From NCBI RefSeq assembly GCF_900177325.1, contig NZ_FXBL01000004.1:3224001-3288000 (forward strand): DNA of 64,000 nucleotides, in the 5' to 3' direction. Every line of letters begins with the position of its first letter. The stretch's first letter is position 1. The position numbers were made by a program, and so were the translations under genes. This stretch comes from Mesorhizobium australicum. Lineage in GTDB: Bacteria > Pseudomonadota > Alphaproteobacteria > Rhizobiales > Rhizobiaceae. Under the pieces are notes generated by a model, which made no database searches, had not been told where the DNA came from, and worked only from the letters and a program-made list of their open reading frames with translations. Below, one piece after another: positions 47,390 to 56,156 of this stretch.

Positions 47390-47827
47390 ATGACGAAACT
47401 GGTCTACGTGCTCAACGGCCCGAACCTGAACATGCTGGGGGTACGCGAACCCGGCATCTACGGCGGCAAGACCCTTGCGCAGATCGGCGAGGATTGTGCG
47501 GTCGAGGCTGCCCGTCTCGGCCTCGGCGTCGAGTTCCGTCAGTCGAACCACGAGGGCGCACTGGTCGACTGGATCCAGGAGGCAGGCGCCAAGGCGAAGG
47601 GATTGGTTATCAATCCCGGCGCCTATGGCCACACCTCCATCGCACTCCACGATGCGATCCGCTCCGTCCAGCCTCTGCCTGTCGCAGAGGTCCACCTTTC
47701 CAACATCCACGCCCGCGAGGAATTCCGTCACAAGACCATGATCGCGCCCGTCGCGACCGGAATGATCTGCGGCTTCGGCCCGCTCGGCTACCTTCTGGCG
47801 CTTCAGGCGCTTGCCGCGCGGATCTGA
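47390..47827 (+). CDS. aroQ: 3-dehydroquinate dehydratase, type II
   Basis: A 145-residue dodecameric enzyme of the shikimate pathway converting 3-dehydroquinate to 3-dehydroshikimate. All type II motifs are present: [17 protein letters not shown] with the catalytic Tyr, [30 protein letters not shown] with the Asn, and [16 protein letters not shown] with the catalytic His. It heads the aroQ-accB-accC-aat run, with 22 bp to accB, an association widely seen in proteobacteria. Confidence 0.97.
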   Translation: MTKLVYVLNGPNLNMLGVREPGIYGGKTLAQIGEDCAVEAARLGLGVEFRQSNHEGALVDWIQEAGAKAKGLVINPGAYGHTSIALHDAIRSVQPLPVAEVHLSNIHAREEFRHKTMIAPVATGMICGFGPLGYLLALQALAARI

Positions 47828-47849
47828 CCAAACGACAAGGAAACGCCAT

Positions 47850-48320
47850 ATGTCGACCAAGAAGACCGGTATCGACCAGCAGCTGATCCGCGACCTGGCA
47901 AGCATACTGGACGATACGAACCTGTCCGAAATCGAGGTCGAGCAGGGCGACCTGCGCATCCGCGTGTCGCGCCAGATCAACGTGCAGGCCTACGCCCCGG
48001 CGGCCCAGTTCGCAGCGCCCCCCATGGCCGCGCCTGCCACTGCCGCGCCGGCTGCGTCCGCTCCGGCAGCTGCCGTCGACACGTCGAAGAACGCCGTCCC
48101 CTCGCCGATGGTCGGCACTGCCTATGCAGCCCCCTCGCCCGACTCCAAGCCCTTCATCGAGGTCGGCCAGCAGGTGCGCGAAGGCCAGACGCTGCTGATC
48201 ATCGAGGCGATGAAGACGATGAACCAGATCCCCTCGCCGCGCTCCGGCACGGTGACGGCCATCCTGTTCAAGGACGCACAGCCTGTCGAATACGGTGAAC
48301 CCCTCGTCGTGATCGAGTAG
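47850..48320 (+). CDS. accB: acetyl-CoA carboxylase biotin carboxyl carrier protein
   Basis: A 156-residue BCCP, the swinging arm of acetyl-CoA carboxylase for fatty acid synthesis. An N-terminal helical region ([20 protein letters not shown]) leads through an Ala/Pro-rich linker (about residues 50-75) to the biotinyl domain. The biotinylated lysine is in [14 protein letters not shown], and the BCCP thumb appears as [15 protein letters not shown]. It is 19 bp upstream of accC, with which its product forms a subcomplex. Confidence 0.97.
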   Translation: MSTKKTGIDQQLIRDLASILDDTNLSEIEVEQGDLRIRVSRQINVQAYAPAAQFAAPPMAAPATAAPAASAPAAAVDTSKNAVPSPMVGTAYAAPSPDSKPFIEVGQQVREGQTLLIIEAMKTMNQIPSPRSGTVTAILFKDAQPVEYGEPLVVIE

Positions 48321-48339
48321 GGAGGGGAAGGCTTACGCC

Positions 48340-49686
48340 ATGTTCCAGAAGATACTCATCGCCAATCGCGGCGAGATCGCGCTGAGGGTTCTGCGCGCCT
48401 GCAAGGAACTCGGCATCCAAACGGTGGTCGTGCATTCGACCGCGGATGCTGACGCCATGCACGTACGGCTTGCGGACGAGAGCGTCTGCATCGGCCCGCC
48501 GCCGTCGCGCGAAAGCTATCTCAACATTCACCAGATCGTTGCCGCCTGCGAGATCACCGGCGCCGACGCGGTCCATCCCGGCTACGGCTTCCTGTCCGAG
48601 AACGCCCGCTTCTCCGACATCCTGAAGGCGCACGGCATCACCTTCATTGGGCCCTCTGGCGATCACATCCGCATCATGGGCGACAAGATCGAGGCCAAGC
48701 GGACTGCAAAGCGTCTCGGCATTCCCGTCGTTCCGGGTTCCGACGGTGCCGTTTCCGATGAACGCGAGGCGAAGCGCATCGCCGCCGAGATCGGTTACCC
48801 TGTGATCATCAAGGCGTCGGCCGGCGGTGGCGGTCGTGGCATGAAGGTCGCGCGCAGTGAGGCCGACCTGGAAGTAGCCTTGCAGACCGCGCGCTCGGAA
48901 GCGGGCGCCGCCTTCGGCGACGATGCGGTCTACATCGAAAAATATCTGGAGAAGCCGCGCCACATCGAGATCCAGGTGTTTGGCGACGGCATGGGCAAGG
49001 GCATCCATCTCGGCGAGCGCGACTGCTCGCTGCAGCGCCGCCACCAGAAGGTCTGGGAGGAGGCGAACTCCCCTGCCCTGAACGCCGACCAGCGCGCCCG
49101 CATCGGCGCTGTCTGCGCCAACGCAATTGCCGACCTCGGCTATTCTGGTGCCGGCACGATCGAGTTCCTCTACGAGGACGGCGAGTTCTACTTCATCGAG
49201 ATGAACACCCGCCTCCAGGTGGAGCATCCCGTCACCGAAGCCATCACCGGCATCGACCTGGTGCATGAGCAGATCCGTGTCGCCTCCGGCGCCGGCCTTT
49301 CGGTCACGCAGGACGAGGTCCGCTTCTCGGGTCACGCGATCGAGTGCCGCATCAATGCGGAGGATCCGCGCACCTTCACGCCGTCGCCGGGCACGATCAC
49401 GCATTTCCACACGCCGGGCGGCCTCGGCATCCGTGTCGATTCGGGCGTCTATTCCGGCTACAAGATCCCGCCCTACTACGACAGCCTGATCGGCAAGCTC
49501 ATCGTTCACGGCCGTAACCGGGTCGAGTGCATGATGCGGCTGCGCCGGGCCCTGGATGAGTTTGTCGTCGACGGCATCAAGACCACCCTGCCGCTCTTCC
49601 GCGACCTGGTCGGCAATCCCGATATCGCCAATGGCGATTACGACATCCACTGGCTCGAAAAACATCTCGCCAGCCAGGAAAGCTGA
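48340..49686 (+). CDS. accC: acetyl-CoA carboxylase biotin carboxylase subunit
   Basis: A 448-residue ATP-grasp enzyme that carboxylates the biotin on AccB. The motifs [32 protein letters not shown], the Gly-rich ATP loop [13 protein letters not shown], and [14 protein letters not shown] are all intact. Length matches the bacterial norm, and there is no fused BCCP domain, so it is the ACC subunit rather than a propionyl- or methylcrotonyl-CoA carboxylase. A purine-rich ribosome binding site (GGAGGGGAAGG) precedes the ATG. Confidence 0.97.
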   Translation: MFQKILIANRGEIALRVLRACKELGIQTVVVHSTADADAMHVRLADESVCIGPPPSRESYLNIHQIVAACEITGADAVHPGYGFLSENARFSDILKAHGITFIGPSGDHIRIMGDKIEAKRTAKRLGIPVVPGSDGAVSDEREAKRIAAEIGYPVIIKASAGGGGRGMKVARSEADLEVALQTARSEAGAAFGDDAVYIEKYLEKPRHIEIQVFGDGMGKGIHLGERDCSLQRRHQKVWEEANSPALNADQRARIGAVCANAIADLGYSGAGTIEFLYEDGEFYFIEMNTRLQVEHPVTEAITGIDLVHEQIRVASGAGLSVTQDEVRFSGHAIECRINAEDPRTFTPSPGTITHFHTPGGLGIRVDSGVYSGYKIPPYYDSLIGKLIVHGRNRVECMMRLRRALDEFVVDGIKTTLPLFRDLVGNPDIANGDYDIHWLEKHLASQES

Positions 49687-49698
49687 CGCGGCGAGGCC

Positions 49699-50310
49699 AT
49701 GTCGCGCCCCTATGCGCCCGGAGAGAGAATCCCGACCGACCTTCTCCTGAAGGCCTACGCGTCGGGCGTCTTCCCGATGGCCGACAGCGCCGATGATCCG
49801 GAGGTCTTCTGGGTCCGGCCCGAGATGCGCGGCGTCATCCCGCTCGACGCCTTCCACGTCCCCAAGAGCCTTGCCAAGATCATCCGCCAGGCGCGTTTCG
49901 AAATCGCCTATGACCGCGACTTCGCGGCCGTGATCCAGGGTTGCGCCGAGGAGCGCGACGTCCGCCGCTCGACCTGGATCAACGGCCCGATCCGCGAAGC
50001 CTATGGCCGCCTGTTCGAGATCGGCCACTGCCACACCGTCGAGGCGTGGCGCGAAGGCCGGCTCGTCGGCGGGCTCTACGGCGTCTCGCTTGGCCGCGCC
50101 TTCTTCGGCGAGAGCATGTTCTCGCGCGAGACCGGCGCGTCCAAGGTCTGTCTCGTCCACCTTGTCGAACGCCTGCGCGCCCGCGGCTTCGTGCTGCTCG
50201 ACACGCAGTTCACGACTGATCACCTGAAGCGCTTCGGCGCGATCGACGTACCGCGCCGCAAATATGAGCGGCTGCTGGAAGATGCGTTGTCAGGCGAAGC
50301 ACGCTTCTGA
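49699..50310 (+). CDS. aat: leucyl/phenylalanyl-tRNA-protein transferase
   Basis: A 203-residue transferase that adds Leu or Phe to proteins with N-terminal Arg or Lys, creating primary N-degrons. The family core is visible in [58 protein letters not shown] and [15 protein letters not shown]. These N-degrons are recognised by ClpS and degraded by ClpAP, both encoded 26 kb away in this window. It follows accC by 12 bp and is convergent with the LysE-type gene. Confidence 0.95.
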   Translation: MSRPYAPGERIPTDLLLKAYASGVFPMADSADDPEVFWVRPEMRGVIPLDAFHVPKSLAKIIRQARFEIAYDRDFAAVIQGCAEERDVRRSTWINGPIREAYGRLFEIGHCHTVEAWREGRLVGGLYGVSLGRAFFGESMFSRETGASKVCLVHLVERLRARGFVLLDTQFTTDHLKRFGAIDVPRRKYERLLEDALSGEARF

Positions 50311-50325
50311 GGACTTCTCCAGGCG

Positions 50326-50958
50326 TCAGGCGCGCTGGAAGGCGACGTGGATTCCCAGTCCGACCAGCACTGCCCCGCCCGCACGCTGCATCAGCCTCAC
50401 CACGCGGGTGGACCACTGGAGACGGCCGAGCAGCGATCCGGCAAGAAGGACGCAGACGATGTCGGCCAGCGAGAACATCAGGTTCACGACCGTTCCGAGC
50501 AGCAGGAATTGTAGCCAGACTGGGAAGTTCGCACTGGAATCGATGAACTGCGGCAGGAAGGCCATGAAAAAGATCGCGGTCTTCGGATTGAGCACTTCCA
50601 CGGTGACGCTTTCAGCGAAGGCACGCCGGCCGGACTTGCGCGGCACCCGCGGCAAGCCGGTCCCGTCCATGCCTCGCGAGCGGAACAGGGCAATCCCAAG
50701 CCATACGAGATAGGCGGCGCCAATAAGCTTCACGGCGAGATAGAGCACAGGCACGGCGTGAAACAGCACCGACAGGCCGGCCGCCGCCGCAAGGACATGG
50801 AAATAGCAGCCGACATGGATGCCGAGGCTGGCCATCAGGCCCGCGACGCGGCCGCCGGCAAGCGTCTGCGCGGTTGCATACAGTATGGCCGGACCAGGCA
50901 TGAACGCGAAGACCGCCGCCGTGGCGAAGAACGCGGCGAGAACATCGTAACTTGGCAT
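50326..50958 (-). CDS. LysE/RhtB family amino acid exporter
   Basis: A 210-residue inner-membrane protein with about six helices. The family signatures are FMPGPAILYATAQTLAGGR near the N-terminus, AAYLVWLGIALFRSR and EVLNPKTAIFFMAFLPQFID. RhtB members export homoserine, threonine, lysine or other amino acids; the substrate is not readable. The ATG at 50958 (MPSYDVLAAFF) is preceded by GGGAG. The longer frame runs into the DUF2155 gene and is rejected. The 15 bp between its stop and the aat stop holds no terminator. Confidence 0.92.
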   Translation of the reverse strand: MPSYDVLAAFFATAAVFAFMPGPAILYATAQTLAGGRVAGLMASLGIHVGCYFHVLAAAAGLSVLFHAVPVLYLAVKLIGAAYLVWLGIALFRSRGMDGTGLPRVPRKSGRRAFAESVTVEVLNPKTAIFFMAFLPQFIDSSANFPVWLQFLLLGTVVNLMFSLADIVCVLLAGSLLGRLQWSTRVVRLMQRAGGAVLVGLGIHVAFQRA

Positions 50959-51029
50959 CTGAGGCTCCCGGCTTGATGCCTCGTCCCTTAGACCAGATCG
51001 AGACGTCGAGCCAGCTACCGATGAAGCTG

Positions 51030-51509
51030 TCAGTTCGTCTTCGCAGCCTCGGGCGCCGGAACCTCGGACTTCTGCTTGCAGGATTTCAGCCACACGTCAT
51101 AGACGGGATGCTCGACGGCGTTGAGGCCCGGGCTTTCGGCCAGCATATAGCCGGTGAAGATCCGGCGGATCTTGCGGTCGAGCGTGATCTCGTCGACCTC
51201 GACGAAACTGTCGGTCTTCGGCTCTTCGGTGTCCGGACGCGAATAGCACACCCGCGGCGTCACTTGCAGAGCGCCGAACTGCACCGTCTCGTTGATGTAG
51301 ACATCGAAGGTTATGATCCGGCCGGTGATCTTGTCGACGCCGGTGAACTCGGCGACCGGATTGGAGATGCGGGTCGGGCCCTTCGGCGTCTCGACGGTTT
51401 GCTCCTCCGGCGCGCCCTCGGCGGGCGCCTCGCCTTCCTGAGCGTGGGCAAGCACGGCGAGGATCGAAAACGCGCCAGCGAGAAGCGATGCTTTCAGGAA
51501 AGGAGGCAT
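51030..51509 (-). CDS. DUF2155 periplasmic protein
   Basis: A 159-residue exported protein typical of alphaproteobacteria. A signal peptide (LKASLLAGAFSILAVLAHA-Q) is followed by a Glu/Pro-rich linker and the DUF2155 core: RISNPVAEFTGVDKITGRI, FDVYINETVQFGALQVTPR with a Cys (VCYSRP), and the C-terminal HPVYDVWLKSCKQ with a second Cys. The two cysteines probably form a disulfide. Function is unknown. It lies 86 bp downstream of the NDUFA12-like gene on the same strand. Confidence 0.85.
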   Translation of the reverse strand: MPPFLKASLLAGAFSILAVLAHAQEGEAPAEGAPEEQTVETPKGPTRISNPVAEFTGVDKITGRIITFDVYINETVQFGALQVTPRVCYSRPDTEEPKTDSFVEVDEITLDRKIRRIFTGYMLAESPGLNAVEHPVYDVWLKSCKQKSEVPAPEAAKTN

Positions 51510-51595
51510 ATATGTCTCACCCTGTCGGCCGAATCCCAGCGATGGCCGCGCGACGTATTCCGGTAGCCGCGAAATATGGCGACAAAAGGCGATGC

Positions 51596-51994
51596 TCAGT
51601 TGCCCGGCGTCCAGGCGTCATAGTCGCCCGTCACGCGCGGACGTTCCTGATGGCCGAGGATCGAGCCCTTCGGGCGATACGCCGCCGGTGTGCCGGTCAG
51701 GTTGGGCTGATGCGGCTTCTGCCACTCGCGCGGCTTGTAGTCTTCCTTCGACGGGAGGATGTCGGTGCGATGGTGGATCCAGCCATGCCAGCCCGGAGGA
51801 ATGTCGGTCGCCTCCGCGTAGCCGCTGAAGATCACCCAGCGACGCTGGCGGCCTTCGGAATCGATACCGCCGGTGTAGTAGATGTTGCCATTCTCGTCGC
51901 GGCCAACCTCGGTGCCGCGCCGCCAGGTATGGAAGCGGGTTCCGAGTGTTTGGCCGTTCCACCAGGTGAAGAACTGGGTGAGAAATTTGAGCAT
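51596..51994 (-). CDS. NDUFA12-family NADH:ubiquinone oxidoreductase accessory subunit
   Basis: A 132-residue homologue of the mitochondrial complex I subunit NDUFA12 (B17.2). The landmarks are FTWWNGQTLGTRFHTWRRG, EVGRDENGNIYY, RRWVIFSGYAEATDIPPGWHGWIHH and the C-terminal PHQPNLTGTPAAYRP. In alphaproteobacteria this supernumerary subunit binds near the quinone module of complex I. It is encoded away from any nuo operon, beside DUF2155 as in many relatives. No signal peptide is present, fitting a location on the cytosolic face. Confidence 0.93.
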   Translation of the reverse strand: MLKFLTQFFTWWNGQTLGTRFHTWRRGTEVGRDENGNIYYTGGIDSEGRQRRWVIFSGYAEATDIPPGWHGWIHHRTDILPSKEDYKPREWQKPHQPNLTGTPAAYRPKGSILGHQERPRVTGDYDAWTPGN

Positions 51995-52099
51995 GCCGGC
52001 CCCGGGATCGAGCGAATATCGAACGCTTCAAGCTTTGCTGCTTATGGCCCCGCGGCGCGTGCAAGGCAAGGGGCGGTCGATGCGCAAACTGCCGCGCCG

Positions 52100-52594
52100 C
52101 TAGTCTGACGCCTCGGAGCGGAGCGAAAGAGTGAAGCCGGCATGGCTCTGGGCAAAGCCGAGTCTGCGGTAGAAGCGATGGGCATCGGTACGCGACGCGT
52201 TGGACGTAAGCTTCACCTTCGAAGCGCCGAGCGCGCCTGCCCGCTCGATCGCGAAGCGCAGCATCGCCGCACCGATGCCGCGCCCGCGCACGTCCGCTCT
52301 CGTCTGCACCGCCGCTACGGTCAGGTGTGTCGCGCCGCGGCCCGACAGGGAGCGGCCGAGGATGGTCTGGAACGTTCCGACCACCTCGCCGTCCAGTTCC
52401 GCTACAAAGATCGTATTGGTCGGGTTTTCTGCGATCCAGTCGAAGGCTACGAGATACTCCCGCACGGCCGAGGGATCGGCGGTGTCGCCGTGTCCGCCGA
52501 GCGCATCGTCTGCGAAAAGGGCGACGAGTGCCGGCACGTCTTCGCGAAGGGCCACCCGGATCAGCAGCCCCGCCAGATCGCTCGTGACGGTCAA
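52100..52594 (-). CDS. GNAT family N-acetyltransferase
   Basis: A 164-residue GCN5-related acetyltransferase. The acetyl-CoA pyrophosphate loop is VQTRADVRGRGIGAAMLRFA, followed by the NASRTDAHRFYRRLGF motif found in RimI-like and YjgM-like acetyltransferases. The substrate is unknown. The start is TTG at 52594, chosen because GGGAGGAG sits five bases upstream; the frame is open further upstream but has no ribosome binding site. It is divergent from the ICMT-like gene. Confidence 0.85.
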   Translation of the reverse strand: MTVTSDLAGLLIRVALREDVPALVALFADDALGGHGDTADPSAVREYLVAFDWIAENPTNTIFVAELDGEVVGTFQTILGRSLSGRGATHLTVAAVQTRADVRGRGIGAAMLRFAIERAGALGASKVKLTSNASRTDAHRFYRRLGFAQSHAGFTLSLRSEASD

Positions 52595-52698
52595 ATGCTC
52601 TCCTCCCAAGGTCTCACAGAGGGCATGATCGTCAGTCACAATCGCGCCCGATTCGATCCCTAGCAAATTTCCATGCTACACAGCTGATCGGGGAAGGC

Positions 52699-53442
52699 AT
52701 GATACCGGATATCATTGCGACACAGGGCAATTGGCTGTTCCGCTGGCGCAGCTACATCCTCCTCGCCTTCATTCCCCTCGGGGCGTGGGCCATCAGCACG
52801 CAGGAGCCGATCGAAGCGAACTACGGCGAGATGGCGGATCGCGCGTGGGAACTCTCCTGCATTGCGCTTGCCTTCCTCGGGTTGGCAGTGCGGGTCCTCA
52901 CCATCGGTCACACGCCGAGCGGCACCTCCGGCCGGAACACCAGGGAGCAGATCGCCGAGACACTGAACACCACCGGCATGTATTCAATCACGCGCAATCC
53001 CCTGTATCTCGGCAATGCTATTACCTATGTAGCGATCGCGCTGTTTACGCAGAGCCTTGCCTTCACTCTGATCATGGCGCTGTTCCTTGTGATCTATCTC
53101 GAACGTATTATCGCGACGGAGGAGAAGTTCCTCGCGGCGAAGTTCGGTACCGAATATCGTGCCTGGACGGATCGCGTGCCCGTCTTCTTCCCGAAGTTCT
53201 CACTGTGGACGGCGCCGAATCTGCCATTCTCCTTCCGCAACGTGCTGCGTCGGGAATATTCGGGCTTCTTCGCCATCATTGTCGCGGTCGTCGCCATAAA
53301 CTACGCGCATGAGGCTTTTGGCGAAGGCGAGATTCGCATCGGCATCAGCTGGGCAGCATTCCTGTTTGTCGGGACGGCGGTCTATCTAGCCCTGCGTTCG
53401 CTCAAGAAGCACACCGACATTCTCAAAGTCGAGGGCCGGTAG
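52699..53442 (+). CDS. isoprenylcysteine carboxyl methyltransferase-like membrane protein
   Basis: A 247-residue membrane methyltransferase of the ICMT/PEMT superfamily. Five hydrophobic helices flank the SAM-binding C-terminal core TTGMYSITRNPLYLGN and EEKFLAAKFGTEYRAWTDRV, the classical RHPxY-EExxL pattern seen here as RNPLY and EEKFL. Bacterial members act on small thiols, phospholipids or unknown substrates; no prenylated protein is needed. The ATG at 52699 follows GGGGAAGG closely. It overlaps antisense frames only. Confidence 0.85.
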   Translation: MIPDIIATQGNWLFRWRSYILLAFIPLGAWAISTQEPIEANYGEMADRAWELSCIALAFLGLAVRVLTIGHTPSGTSGRNTREQIAETLNTTGMYSITRNPLYLGNAITYVAIALFTQSLAFTLIMALFLVIYLERIIATEEKFLAAKFGTEYRAWTDRVPVFFPKFSLWTAPNLPFSFRNVLRREYSGFFAIIVAVVAINYAHEAFGEGEIRIGISWAAFLFVGTAVYLALRSLKKHTDILKVEGR

Positions 53443-53583
53443 CCGAACCATCGGCACGATCTCTATCGTCCTGAGCAAACAGCACCGTCCGAGCCGGCTG
53501 ATCGGCTCGTCGTTGCCGCCGGGGTTGAAGAAGCCGGCCATCGATGCGACATGTGGGCCAATCTCCAAACTCCGGACATTCCC

Positions 53584-54411
53584 ATGGTCACCTATCTCGA
53601 GGCAGCTTCGGCGCCGCTCAAGAACACCGGTCAGATCAGGCTCTACGACGAGGCCGCGTTCGAAGGCATGCGCAAGGCGTGCCGCCTGACGGCCTCCTGT
53701 CTCGACGAGCTCGTCGGCATCGTCGCTCCCGGCGTCCCCACCGACAGGATCGATCGCTTCGTCTTCGAATACGGCATGGACCACGGCGCGATCCCCGCCA
53801 CGCTCAACTATCGCGGCTACACGAAATCGTCCTGCACCTCGATCAACCATGTCGTCTGCCACGGCATCCCCGATGCGAAGCCGCTGCGCGAGGGTGATAT
53901 CGTCAACATCGACGTGACGTTCATCCTCGACGGCTGGCACGGCGACTCCTCGCGCATATATCCGGTCGGCCGCATCAAGCGCGCGGCGGAGCGGCTTCTC
54001 GAGGTGACGCATGAATGCATGATGCTCGGCATAGCCGCGATCCGGCCGGGCTTGCGCACCGGTGTCATCGGCGCTGCGATCCAGAACTACGCCGAGGCGG
54101 AGCGCTGCTCGGTCGTGCGCGACTTCTGCGGCCATGGCGTCGGCCTGCTCTTCCACGACGCGCCGAACATCCTGCACTACGGCACCCCCAGCGAGGGCGT
54201 CGAGATGCGTCCGGGCATGATCTTCACCGTCGAGCCGATGATCAATCTCGGCCGCCCGCATGTGAAGGTCCTGTCGGACGGCTGGACCGCCGTCACCCGC
54301 GACCGTTCGCTCTCCGCGCAGTACGAGCACACGATCGGCGTCACCGAGACCGGCTGCGAAATCTTCACGCTCTCGCCCGCGGGGCTCGACCGGCCCGGCC
54401 TTCCGGCTTAG
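53584..54411 (+). CDS. map: type I methionine aminopeptidase
   Basis: A 275-residue pita-bread metalloprotease that removes the initiator Met. The five metal ligands are visible: NIDVTFILDGWHGDSSR gives both Asp residues, CGHGVGLLFHDAPN the His, FTVEPMIN the first Glu and QYEHTIGV the second Glu. The substrate His lies in NHVVCHGIPD. The N-terminus is slightly extended compared with E. coli Map. ATG at 53584 (MVTYLEAASAPL) is used; an ATG 33 bases earlier is possible. It is followed by radC 36 bp later, a pairing common in alphaproteobacteria. Confidence 0.95.
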   Translation: MVTYLEAASAPLKNTGQIRLYDEAAFEGMRKACRLTASCLDELVGIVAPGVPTDRIDRFVFEYGMDHGAIPATLNYRGYTKSSCTSINHVVCHGIPDAKPLREGDIVNIDVTFILDGWHGDSSRIYPVGRIKRAAERLLEVTHECMMLGIAAIRPGLRTGVIGAAIQNYAEAERCSVVRDFCGHGVGLLFHDAPNILHYGTPSEGVEMRPGMIFTVEPMINLGRPHVKVLSDGWTAVTRDRSLSAQYEHTIGVTETGCEIFTLSPAGLDRPGLPA

Positions 54412-54447
54412 TCTTCCGCCTCGGGCGCTGTCCGGGGTGGGAGACGA

Positions 54448-55212
54448 ATGCAGCCTGACGAGATCGACGAACGCGGTTTGTTTGCCGAAGGGCCACCGGC
54501 GAACCTCGACAAGGCCGCGCGCAAGGTGCCGCAACTCGAAAAGCCGCACTTTCATGGCCACCGCGACCGGTTGCGGGAGCGGATGCGCGCGTCCGGCCCC
54601 GCCGCGCTGGCCGACTATGAGATTCTGGAACTCCTGCTCTTCCGCTTCGTGCCTCGCGCCGACACCAAGCCGCGAGCCAAGGCGCTGCTGGACCGCTTCG
54701 GCACGCTCGCCGAGGTGCTGGGCGCTCCCACGCATCTCCTGGCCGAGGTCAAGGGCATCGGCCCGTCGGTGGCGTTCGACCTGAAGCTGGTCGCGGCCGC
54801 TGCCGAACGCATGCTGCAGAGCCAGATCCGTGGCCGTCAGGTTCTGTCGTCGTGGACGCAGGTCATCGACTATTGTCGCGCCGCCATGGCCTTCGAGCCG
54901 CGCGAGCAATTCCGTGTCCTGTTCCTCGACAAGAAGAACGCGCTGATCGCGGACGAGGTGCAGCAGGTAGGAACCGTCGACCACACTCCGGTCTACCCCC
55001 GCGAGGTGGTCCGCCGGGCGCTCGAACTGTCGGCCACTGCCATCATCCTCGTCCACAACCACCCTTCCGGCGACCCCACGCCGTCAAAAGCGGACATCGA
55101 CATGACGCGTCTCATCGCCGAGACCGCCAAGCCGCTGGGCATCGCGGTGCACGACCATCTCATCGTCGGCAAGAACGGCCATGCCTCGATGAAAGGCCTG
55201 CGATTGTTTTGA
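54448..55212 (+). CDS. radC: RadC family JAMM-domain protein
   Basis: A 254-residue protein with an N-terminal helix-hairpin-helix region ([20 protein letters not shown], then [17 protein letters not shown]) and a C-terminal MPN+/JAMM domain whose metal motif is [18 protein letters not shown]. The family was once linked to DNA repair, but that link was withdrawn and the function is unclear. Length is normal. GGTGGGAG precedes the ATG. It follows map and ends 150 bp before a CtrA-type box. Confidence 0.93.
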   Translation: MQPDEIDERGLFAEGPPANLDKAARKVPQLEKPHFHGHRDRLRERMRASGPAALADYEILELLLFRFVPRADTKPRAKALLDRFGTLAEVLGAPTHLLAEVKGIGPSVAFDLKLVAAAAERMLQSQIRGRQVLSSWTQVIDYCRAAMAFEPREQFRVLFLDKKNALIADEVQQVGTVDHTPVYPREVVRRALELSATAIILVHNHPSGDPTPSKADIDMTRLIAETAKPLGIAVHDHLIVGKNGHASMKGLRLF

Positions 55213-55307
55213 AGGCGGTATCGTCAGCCGAAGCGAGACGGCCAACAGATAAAATTCGATTCAAATTTTCTCTATTAACCATTTGGGCCAAAAGTTAACA
55301 CCGATGG

Positions 55308-55322
55308 TTAATAAAAGGTTAA
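55308..55322 (+). promoter_or_regulatory. CtrA-type binding box TTAA-N7-TTAA
   Basis: TTAA at 55308-55311 and TTAA at 55319-55322 are separated by exactly 7 bp, the full CtrA consensus. Two further TTAA half-sites lie at 55275-55278 and 55295-55298. The box is 40 bp upstream of the methyltransferase ATG in an unusually AT-rich 80-bp segment. Confidence 0.65.
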
Positions 55323-55361
55323 TACACACTCGAGAATGTCCATACATTTGGAGTTGTGTGT

Positions 55362-56084
55362 ATGCGAACGAATGAACTGGTGGCCGGTCCTGGCGAGGAT
55401 ATTCTTATTCCGGTCAAAGCGGACCCGTATCAGAACAGGACAAGTCTCGAATTCGGCTTTCGCGCCCGCCGCTTCCAGGAAGTGCAGCGCCTGATTGAAC
55501 GGATCCTGGCCGAAAGGGGGCGTGCCGAAATCCTCGATCTCGGCGGCACGGAAAAATACTGGCTGATCGGAGAGGACTTCATCCAGGCCAACCGGCACCG
55601 TCTGCACTTCACCGTCGTCAACAATGAAGAGCAGTCGGTCGAGAAGCCGGATCTCTTTGATTTCCAGTTCGGCAGTGCGACGGATCCTAATCTCTTTCGC
55701 GGTCGACGGTTCGACCTCGTGCACTCCAATTCCGTCATCGAGCACGTCGGGATCTGGCGCGACATGGAGATGTTCGCTGCCAACGCGCGCCGCCTGGCGC
55801 CGCGCTACTACATTCAGACGCCAAACTACTGGTTCGCCTACGAGCCGCATTTCCGCTTCCCCGGCTTCCAGTACTTGCCGGAACGCGTGCGGGTGGAGAT
55901 GATCATGCGCTACTCGCTCGGCTTCTTCCGCAAGATCGCCGATCGCCGCGAGGCCGAGGAGATCATCTATCACCACCGACTCCTCTCTACGCGACAGATG
56001 CGAACCCTTTTCCCCGACGCGGCGGTCAGCCACGAGAAGCTCTTCGGGCTCAACAAGTCGATCATCGCAATTCGCGACCGCTGA
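55362..56084 (+). CDS. SAM-dependent methyltransferase-like protein, probably cell-cycle regulated
   Basis: A 240-residue Rossmann methyltransferase-like protein. Motif I is AEILDLGGTEKYWLIG, motif II-like HFTVVNNEEQ, and FDLVHSNSVIEHVG is the acceptor-side motif; NARRLAPRYYIQTPNYWFAYEP resembles proteins that methylate lipids or polysaccharides. The C-terminal YHHRLLSTRQMRTLFPDA is family-specific. The substrate is unknown. ATG at 55362; a GTG at 55356 is also in frame. A full CtrA box lies just upstream, so transcription may be cell-cycle dependent. A strong terminator follows, so it is monocistronic. Confidence 0.82.
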   Translation: MRTNELVAGPGEDILIPVKADPYQNRTSLEFGFRARRFQEVQRLIERILAERGRAEILDLGGTEKYWLIGEDFIQANRHRLHFTVVNNEEQSVEKPDLFDFQFGSATDPNLFRGRRFDLVHSNSVIEHVGIWRDMEMFAANARRLAPRYYIQTPNYWFAYEPHFRFPGFQYLPERVRVEMIMRYSLGFFRKIADRREAEEIIYHHRLLSTRQMRTLFPDAAVSHEKLFGLNKSIIAIRDR

Positions 56085-56102
56085 GCGACAAGCTTAAAAA
56101 AC

Positions 56103-56137
56103 AAAAAGGCCATCCTCACGGATGGCCTTTTTCTTTT
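56103..56137. terminator. bidirectional rho-independent terminator
   Basis: An 8-bp GC-rich stem (GGCCATCC/GGATGGCC) with TCAC loop, extended by AAAAA/TTTTT pairs and followed by TCTTTT, between the convergent methyltransferase and trigger factor genes. Confidence 0.9.
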
Positions 56138-56156
56138 GCACAACTTGAAAGCCGAA

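Noticed and set aside
48268..50223. 651-codon open frame on the minus strand opposite accC and aat
   Set aside because: It lies entirely antisense to two genes with full family motifs, has no recognisable domain, and long antisense frames are expected in GC-rich codon-biased DNA.
53386..55062. 558-codon minus-strand frame opposite map, radC and the end of the ICMT-like gene
   Set aside because: Antisense shadow of well-supported genes; composition is Arg/Asp/His-rich with no family signature.
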